In this document: one piece after another, positions 58,797 to 64,000 of the stretch
How the letters are laid out: every line of letters begins with the position of its first letter
Position numbering within the stretch: the first letter of the stretch is position 1
From: Planctomycetota bacterium
GTDB lineage: Bacteria; Planctomycetota; Phycisphaerae; Phycisphaerales; UBA1924
DNA: 64,000 nucleotides
Reading direction: 5' to 3'
Assembly (NCBI GenBank): GCA_023432465.1
Contig: JAEYUO010000072.1
Span: 62,001-126,000, forward strand
Program-made: the position numbers and the translations under genes
Notes under the pieces: model-generated
Told to the model about the DNA's origin: nothing
Database searches by the model: none
The model's input: only the letters and a program-made list of their open reading frames with translations

Positions 58797-61469
58797 TCAG
58801 TCAGTCTCTTCCAGAGCCTTCTGCAACTGATGCCGGAACTCGCGGCTCGTGCACTCCCGCAATCGGTCCTCCAGCACGCTGCGTGCCGCCGCGGTGCCGA
58901 CACTGCCCAACGCACCGGCCGCGGCGTGTTTCGCTCGGGGCTCCGGGTCCGTCAGCATCGAACTGAGTGCCACGACTGCACTTGCCTCATCGTGGTGAGC
59001 GAGTGCGCCGATCGCCTCCGCCGCGGCTTCACGTGTGAACGCCTGGTTGCCGGGGACGCTCCGACGGATCGCTTCCCCCAGCGCCTCCGGGCTGTCAAAC
59101 TCCGCGACTGCACGAAGCGCATTGCGCCGAATGCTGTCTGCGAACGAGTCGGTCTGAAGACCCTTCCGCACCAGTTCCATTCCGTCCGGTGCCCGCATCG
59201 TCCCGACTCCCCGCACGGCTGCGCTGCGCACCCCGTTCGACGCATCGCGATGGAACACCTCTGACAGCAGCGCGAGCACACGCGCCCGCGTGGTCTCATC
59301 CACTGTTCCGCCCGGAGCGGCTGCCCGCGCGAGCTGCTCGATCACGGCCTTGCGGACCCTCGCATCATCGATCGTCCCTCGCGCCAGCACAGCGAGCGCG
59401 GCCCCGGCATTGCGATCGGGGAATGTAATCGGTATTTCGGCTGGCTCCGCATCGCCGTCGTTCTCGGCTGGAAGCCTTGGATTGGCCATCCTTCCCAGCG
59501 CCTCCGCCGCGCTCTGGCGAAGCCCGTAGTGCAGCGACGGGTTCTCCACCACGCTCACGAGGGCATCAAGCGCTGTGACGATCAAAGGGTGCGGCGGGGC
59601 ATCGGGTCGCCTCGGCGCGACGGCAATCGACAGGCCTCGCGTTGCTTCCACCCTCGCCGCGAGCGTAGGGCCATCGCGAAGCTGTGTCAGCCACAGGATC
59701 GCCTCCTGCTCAGCCGGTCGAAGCACATGCTTCTCTGCCAGCACAGTCAACCGAGGATCAAACACGACCGCCTGAGGTTCGCTGTCGAGCTGGAACTCAA
59801 GCTCGGTCACCCGCTCATCGACAGGCGCCTCGAACCACTCCTCGCCCGATGCGGTTCGCACCCAGACCGGCATCGTGAACGCGTACGCCGGGGAATCGCC
59901 GTCGATCCGCTGGGTCTGCTCGATTCGGACCGCAAGCGCGAGCGCATCGCTCTTCCACTCGTGCTGGATTCTCAGCCGCGGCACACCCGGCCGCCTGCAC
60001 CACTGCTCGAAGAACCGCTGGAGGCTGACGCCGCCGACGTCCTCGATCGCCCGGCGCAGCTCATAGGTCTCCACGCTCCGGCCCGCGTGCCGATCGAGAT
60101 ACACGGCGATCGCCGCGAAGAACGCCTCATCGCCCAGCCGCTCGCGCAGCATGTGAAGAATCGCGGATCCCTTGGAGTACGGGTTGGCCTCCTTGGTGAA
60201 TGTCTCGATCGGGTGCGAGTAGCACTTGCACTGCATGGACGGCTGAAACGGATCATCCCCGCGGTCGGCTCCCGAGGTGTCCTGCATGTCCTGCAGGATC
60301 CCCCACAGGTACGCATCGTCATCAGCGACCAGTGTGTCTCCGGTGGAGCCGCGATACTGCTCCCACAGCTTCTCGCTATAGGTCGCAAACCCTTCGTTCA
60401 GCCAGATGTGCTCCCACGTCCGGCAGGTGATCAGATCGCCAAACCACTGGTGGGCAAGCTCGTGGGCGATCAATCCGTCCTCATCGCCATCCAGCAGCGA
60501 GGTCTTGTCGAGCAGAGTCGTATCGATCAGCGTTGTCGCACTGGTGTTCTCCATCCCGCCCCACGCGAAGTTCCACACCAGCACCTGCGCATACTTTTCC
60601 CACGGGAACGGCTCATCGAACAGCCGCTCAAACAGCGTCACCATCTGTGCCGTGCGACCAAACGTCCCGGGCACCAGCTCCCCTGTCCCCGGCGGCGCAT
60701 ACACCAGCATCGGCACCCTCGACCCCGCCGGCGCAACATCCACCGCATCAAACTTCCCCACGACCAGCGTCATGAGGTAGGCGACGTGCTCGCGTTCCTG
60801 CTTCCAGTGGAAGCGCTCCGTTCCTTCCAGAGAATCGTGCGCCACGAGCCGACCGTTGGAGATCGCCGTGAACCCCGCCGGCACGCTCGCCACAACTTCG
60901 GTGGTGTGTCGCTCGTTCGGGAAGTCCACGCACGGCACCCAGTACCGCGTCGACTCCGCCTCGCCCTGCGTGTGAATCTGCGATGCTCGCCCTGGATGCG
61001 CTGCCGACTCGACCGTCCAGATCACCCCCTCGGTCGGCTCGACAACGGTGTATCCCACCCGCAGATCCACCCGCGTTCCCGGCGGAACCGGCGGTTCGAA
61101 CCGGACCACAAGCTCCTCCGCCCCGCCGTTCACATCGAAACTTGTCGAGAAGCCGGCACACTCAACCGATTCCACCTGCATCTCAGCGGCGTTGAGCGTC
61201 AGGCTCCCCAGCGGTCGACCGATCGGCTCGAGCGTGATGGTGGCCCTCGCCTCCATGCGAGGCTGGTTCATGTCCGCGATGACCAGTTCGACCTTCACAT
61301 GTCGCACATCCGCGAGCCGGTGCGGCGGATAGTTCAGCAGGCTCCGGCCGGTCTCGGGATCTGTCCACGCGGGCGCAACCACCGGCGCGGGGCTCGTGTC
61401 ACTTTCCGGCTGCGCGTACGCCACGACGACAGATGCGAGCCAGACCAGCACAATCGTTGAAGCATGCAT
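58797..61469 (-). CDS. M1-family metallopeptidase with C-terminal HEAT repeats
   Basis: 890 residues with a signal peptide (STIVLVWLASVVVAYAQ). M1 core: FAWGGMENTSATTL (the G-x-M-E-N exopeptidase motif), the zinc site HELAHQWFGDLITC near residue 337, and the third ligand in WLNEGFATYSE. Beyond about residue 640 the chain is helical and repetitive (AAEALGRM, AVIEQLARAA, SAAVRGVGTM, KHAAAGALGSVG), as in HEAT/PBS repeats. It would remove residues from the N-terminus of peptides in the periplasm or outside. A second M1 gene is just upstream, 70 bases away. Confidence 0.93.
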   Translation of the reverse strand: MHASTIVLVWLASVVVAYAQPESDTSPAPVVAPAWTDPETGRSLLNYPPHRLADVRHVKVELVIADMNQPRMEARATITLEPIGRPLGSLTLNAAEMQVESVECAGFSTSFDVNGGAEELVVRFEPPVPPGTRVDLRVGYTVVEPTEGVIWTVESAAHPGRASQIHTQGEAESTRYWVPCVDFPNERHTTEVVASVPAGFTAISNGRLVAHDSLEGTERFHWKQEREHVAYLMTLVVGKFDAVDVAPAGSRVPMLVYAPPGTGELVPGTFGRTAQMVTLFERLFDEPFPWEKYAQVLVWNFAWGGMENTSATTLIDTTLLDKTSLLDGDEDGLIAHELAHQWFGDLITCRTWEHIWLNEGFATYSEKLWEQYRGSTGDTLVADDDAYLWGILQDMQDTSGADRGDDPFQPSMQCKCYSHPIETFTKEANPYSKGSAILHMLRERLGDEAFFAAIAVYLDRHAGRSVETYELRRAIEDVGGVSLQRFFEQWCRRPGVPRLRIQHEWKSDALALAVRIEQTQRIDGDSPAYAFTMPVWVRTASGEEWFEAPVDERVTELEFQLDSEPQAVVFDPRLTVLAEKHVLRPAEQEAILWLTQLRDGPTLAARVEATRGLSIAVAPRRPDAPPHPLIVTALDALVSVVENPSLHYGLRQSAAEALGRMANPRLPAENDGDAEPAEIPITFPDRNAGAALAVLARGTIDDARVRKAVIEQLARAAAPGGTVDETTRARVLALLSEVFHRDASNGVRSAAVRGVGTMRAPDGMELVRKGLQTDSFADSIRRNALRAVAEFDSPEALGEAIRRSVPGNQAFTREAAAEAIGALAHHDEASAVVALSSMLTDPEPRAKHAAAGALGSVGTAAARSVLEDRLRECTSREFRHQLQKALEETD

Positions 61470-61539
61470 GGAGGAGTTCTTTTCCGTTCGATGTCGCCTT
61501 CCCCGCCCGGAACGTTCAGATCACACCAGCGTTGTCGGC

Positions 61540-63558
61540 CTATGGGCACACGCTCGCCGCGGCTTCCGCCGCAATCACTCTGGCCCATTCCGCGGCAAGG
61601 GCGACAGGGAGTTCATCATCATCCGCCCCGATCGTGTCTAGCCGGGCCGCGATCGCCACGATCGCCCGCGGGTCATCGCTCACTGCCAGAACCGTCGCCG
61701 CGCGTGCCCGTGCCGCGACCGTTGGTCCGTGTTCCAGTTGCCGGATCCACGCGGCGATGTCCTGGCGAATGTCCGCATCACACAGCACCGTCATGCCCGG
61801 GTCCACACTCACGCTCGACGGCTTCCCCGGAACATCAAAGCTCGCCTCGGTCTGACGAGAATCACATACGACAAAGACCGTCCGGCCGGGGCGTTCCCCG
61901 TCGGGGAGTTCGAGCCACAGCGGCAACACAAATGCGTACGCAGGGTTGTACGCGTCGATCTGCTGCGTCTGCTCGATGCGGACGGTCAGGCGGCCCGCCT
62001 CCGGCGAGCCGTTCACCCCCGATGCTTCCCAATCCAGATCGATCTGCAGTCGCGGGTGCCCCGGCCGCAGGACCCACTGATCGAAGAACCGCTCCAGCGA
62101 TTCCCCGCTCGCCTCCTCAAGTGCGAACCGGAAGTCGTCTGTCTCCACCTGATTGAACTTGTGCTCCGACAGATAGAGCCTCACGCCCAGCCAGAACAAC
62201 TCGTCCCCGAGTCTTCTGCGAAGCATGTGCAGCACCACAGCGCCGCGCTCGTACGGATTCTCGGCCGCATAGAAGCGTTGGTCCGGGTTGCGATACAGGT
62301 TGCTCACCAGCGCAGCCGCGCGGGGTGCGGCTCGGCCGCGTGTGCGGGCCAGCACCGATGACAACTTCTCGAAGATCGCTCCGTCGTACCTTTGGCGGCC
62401 CCTGTGCTTCTCCGCCCACAACGCCTCGCCAAACGTGGCCCATCCCTCGTTCAGCCATAGGTGCTCCCACGAGCGGCAGGTCACCACGTCACCAAACCAC
62501 TGATGCACCAGTTCGTGGGCGATGATCCCGTCGGCCATCCCTCCCGCGCCCGCGCGCCCGAACATCGTTGCAAACGTCGATGCCGACGTGTTCTCCATGG
62601 CCCCCGCGGCGAAGTCGCGGCAGATGATCTGGGCATACTTGTCCCAGGGGAACGCCATGCCGAACAGTTCCTCAAAGTGCGTGATCATCGCTGGCGTATT
62701 CGCGAAGTTCCTGCGCAGGGCCTCCTCGCTCCCAAGAGGCCCGTACACGGGAATCCAGATCCCTGATCGGTCCGACCCTGGCCCGCCCAAGTTCGCCACA
62801 TCAAACTGCGAGACGACCAGCGTCACAAGATAGAACGGATGCTCGGCCTCCTGCACCCAGTGATACGTCCTCCGCCGCCCGACACCCTCCGCCTCCGGGT
62901 GCCAGGTGATGGATTCCAGCCTCCCGTTTGACACCGCTTCGTACGGGACCGGAACGGTCACGATCAACTCGGTCGCCAGTCGATCGTTCGGAAAGTCATG
63001 GCACGGGAACCACAGGTGGTTGCTCTGAGGCTGCCCCTGCGCGTGGCACATGAAGTCCTCTTCCGGTGTGCGACGGTCATCATTTGAGAATGTCAACCCC
63101 GCGCCGCGGCCGCCCGGGCTCTCCGCGTCATACGCGATCCGCAGCCGCGCACGTCCGCCGACCCCCAGTGGCGAGGGGAACTCCACCCGCAGCTTGTTCC
63201 GCTCCGGGCGGGCAAACTCGCACGCCACGCCCGCGTCCGCATCGCCCGCGAAGTACTCGACGCTCTTCACCGTAAGCCCCGGCCCGCAGTCCAACGTAAG
63301 CCCTGCTCTCGGATTCCCCACCCCCGTGAACCACAACTCCTGAACACCCGCAAACCGCGGCTTGCTCATGTCCGGGATCTCGAGCGTCAACCTCATCCGC
63401 GTGTAGTCGACGAGCACATCCGGCGGCCACACCCGTCGGTCTCGCCCGGTCTCTGAATCCAGCCGCGGATCCTCATCCTGTGCGGCGACCGGCAGGGCGA
63501 GGCCCGCCAGAGTAAACGCCAAAGCGATCAGGGCTATGCGGCAAGTTCGGTGATGCAT
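61540..63558 (-). CDS. M1-family metallopeptidase, shorter paralogue
   Basis: 672 residues from ATG 63558, with a signal peptide (IALIALAFTLAGLALPVAAQ). The M1 core is AAGAMENTSASTFA (GAMEN), HELVHQWFGDVVTC near residue 347 and WLNEGWATFGE. It lacks the long HEAT tail of its neighbour, ending soon after the catalytic region in a short helical stretch (AAWIRQLEHGPTVAARARAA). Residue order elsewhere matches the first copy closely (VDYTRMRLTLEIPDM, GQPQSNHLWFPCHDFPNDR), so the pair arose by duplication. Both are exported and probably co-transcribed. Confidence 0.92.
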   Translation of the reverse strand: MHHRTCRIALIALAFTLAGLALPVAAQDEDPRLDSETGRDRRVWPPDVLVDYTRMRLTLEIPDMSKPRFAGVQELWFTGVGNPRAGLTLDCGPGLTVKSVEYFAGDADAGVACEFARPERNKLRVEFPSPLGVGGRARLRIAYDAESPGGRGAGLTFSNDDRRTPEEDFMCHAQGQPQSNHLWFPCHDFPNDRLATELIVTVPVPYEAVSNGRLESITWHPEAEGVGRRRTYHWVQEAEHPFYLVTLVVSQFDVANLGGPGSDRSGIWIPVYGPLGSEEALRRNFANTPAMITHFEELFGMAFPWDKYAQIICRDFAAGAMENTSASTFATMFGRAGAGGMADGIIAHELVHQWFGDVVTCRSWEHLWLNEGWATFGEALWAEKHRGRQRYDGAIFEKLSSVLARTRGRAAPRAAALVSNLYRNPDQRFYAAENPYERGAVVLHMLRRRLGDELFWLGVRLYLSEHKFNQVETDDFRFALEEASGESLERFFDQWVLRPGHPRLQIDLDWEASGVNGSPEAGRLTVRIEQTQQIDAYNPAYAFVLPLWLELPDGERPGRTVFVVCDSRQTEASFDVPGKPSSVSVDPGMTVLCDADIRQDIAAWIRQLEHGPTVAARARAATVLAVSDDPRAIVAIAARLDTIGADDDELPVALAAEWARVIAAEAAASVCP

Positions 63559-63623
63559 GGGCGCATGGTACAAGCTCGCCGCTCGGTGCGAGATTCCCAC
63601 ACCTCCCGGCGTCGGCTTTCCGC

Positions 63624-64000
63624 TCAGCCCTTCTTCCAGAGGCTCCCGCCATACACCGCCGCCGGACCCAGGTCCTCCGCGATCCGGATCAGCTGGTTGT
63701 ACTTGGCATTGCGATCCGAACGGCACGGCGCGCCCGTCTTGATCTGCCCGCAGTTCGTTGCCACCGCCAGGTCCGCGATGGTCGAATCCTCCGTCTCGCC
63801 CGACCGGTGGCTCATCACCGCGGTGTACCCATTGCGGTGTGCGAGATTCACCGCATCAAAGGTCTCCGTCAGCGTGCCGATCTGGTTCACCTTCACCAGG
63901 ATCGAGTTCGCACATCCCTCATCGATTCCCTTCTGCAGGAACTTCGGGTTGGTGACGAACAGGTCATCGCCCACCAGTTGCACCTTCTTGCCCAACGCAG
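63624..64000 (-). CDS. eno: enolase, C-terminal part; start lies beyond the window
   Basis: The frame is open to the window end, giving about 125 residues: QLVGDDLFVTNPKFLQKGI, NSILVKVNQIGTLTETFDA, TAVMSHRSGETEDSTIADLA, CGQIKTGAPCRSDR and KYNQLIRIAEDLG. These hold the catalytic Lys of the KVNQIG block and the SHRSGETED loop that closes over 2-phosphoglycerate. Enolase makes phosphoenolpyruvate in glycolysis. The end (GPAAVYGGSLWKKG) is slightly extended. The gene precedes the peptidase pair by 65 bases on the same strand. Confidence 0.95.
   Translation of the reverse strand, partial: ALGKKVQLVGDDLFVTNPKFLQKGIDEGCANSILVKVNQIGTLTETFDAVNLAHRNGYTAVMSHRSGETEDSTIADLAVATNCGQIKTGAPCRSDRNAKYNQLIRIAEDLGPAAVYGGSLWKKG

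Noticed and set aside
59529..61460. A 643-codon plus-strand frame opposite the first M1 peptidase
   Set aside because: Arg/His/Pro-rich shadow product, while the minus-strand gene has HELAH and GMEN motifs.
1..64000. tRNA, rRNA, tmRNA, CRISPR, prophage or insertion sequence
   Set aside because: I looked for T-loop motifs, rRNA blocks, spaced direct repeats, and transposase or terminase genes and saw none; the only recombinase is a housekeeping Xer type.

Overview
The window looks like chromosome of a high-GC planctomycete, most likely of the Phycisphaerae. This is an inference from gene content, not from a marker gene. The pointers are a pseudopilin-type protein with an N-terminal cleavage/methylation motif, a membrane protein with a C-x2-CGYDLR...CPEC zinc ribbon, a squalene-type (C30) carotenoid gene set, several tandem PAPS-dependent sulfotransferases, two GroEL proteins, and outer-membrane and lipoprotein genes of a diderm cell. 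No rRNA, tRNA, CRISPR array, insertion sequence or prophage was seen. Coding density is very high, and many neighbours overlap by 1-4 bases (ATGA, GTGA, TAATG).

Layout. 1-8.5 kb: end of an OstA-like gene, an isolated nuoC, a TolB-like propeller lipoprotein and a second lipoprotein, a Xer recombinase, and queG. 8.5-15.6 kb: a minus-strand run of rlmE, a BatA-like VWA membrane protein, an outer-membrane beta-barrel protein, a metallo-beta-lactamase-fold hydrolase, a DUF4442 hotdog protein and a polytopic membrane protein. 15.7-18 kb: a YhaM-like nuclease, a LON-domain protein and a glycine-zipper lipoprotein. 18-25.3 kb: a C30 carotenoid locus (aldehyde dehydrogenase, CrtP-like oxidase, acyltransferase, glycosyltransferase, then a peroxiredoxin) with a divergent CrtN-like desaturase. 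25.3-34.7 kb: two metallo-beta-lactamase proteins, a coupled three-gene unit (alpha/beta hydrolase, sugar-dehydrogenase-like propeller, cytochrome c lipoprotein), a pseudopilin, an EAL-CBS-GGDEF-like protein and an isolated nuoA.

35-45.5 kb is the most distinctive part. It is a co-oriented block of groEL1, hicB, hicA, a small basic protein, groES, three sulfotransferases, groEL2, dnaJ, grpE and an FmdB-like zinc ribbon. GroEL1 carries a His- and Gly/Met-rich tail, and GrpE a His/Cys/Gly-rich head. 45-64 kb holds acpS, mscL, a phospholipid methyltransferase-like gene, a DUF2959 lipoprotein, a sensor PP2C phosphatase with a small partner, sugE/gdx, a PqaA-like protein, a fused exported MsrB-MsrA, nadC, a HIT protein, mutL with poly-G tracts, two tandem M1 aminopeptidases and the end of enolase.

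Most single genes are ordinary housekeeping or planctomycete genes. The best candidates for undescribed biology are the chaperone/sulfotransferase/HicBA block, the His/Cys-rich tails in it, the carotenoid-peroxiredoxin unit, and a hydrolase whose nucleophile serine is replaced by asparagine.
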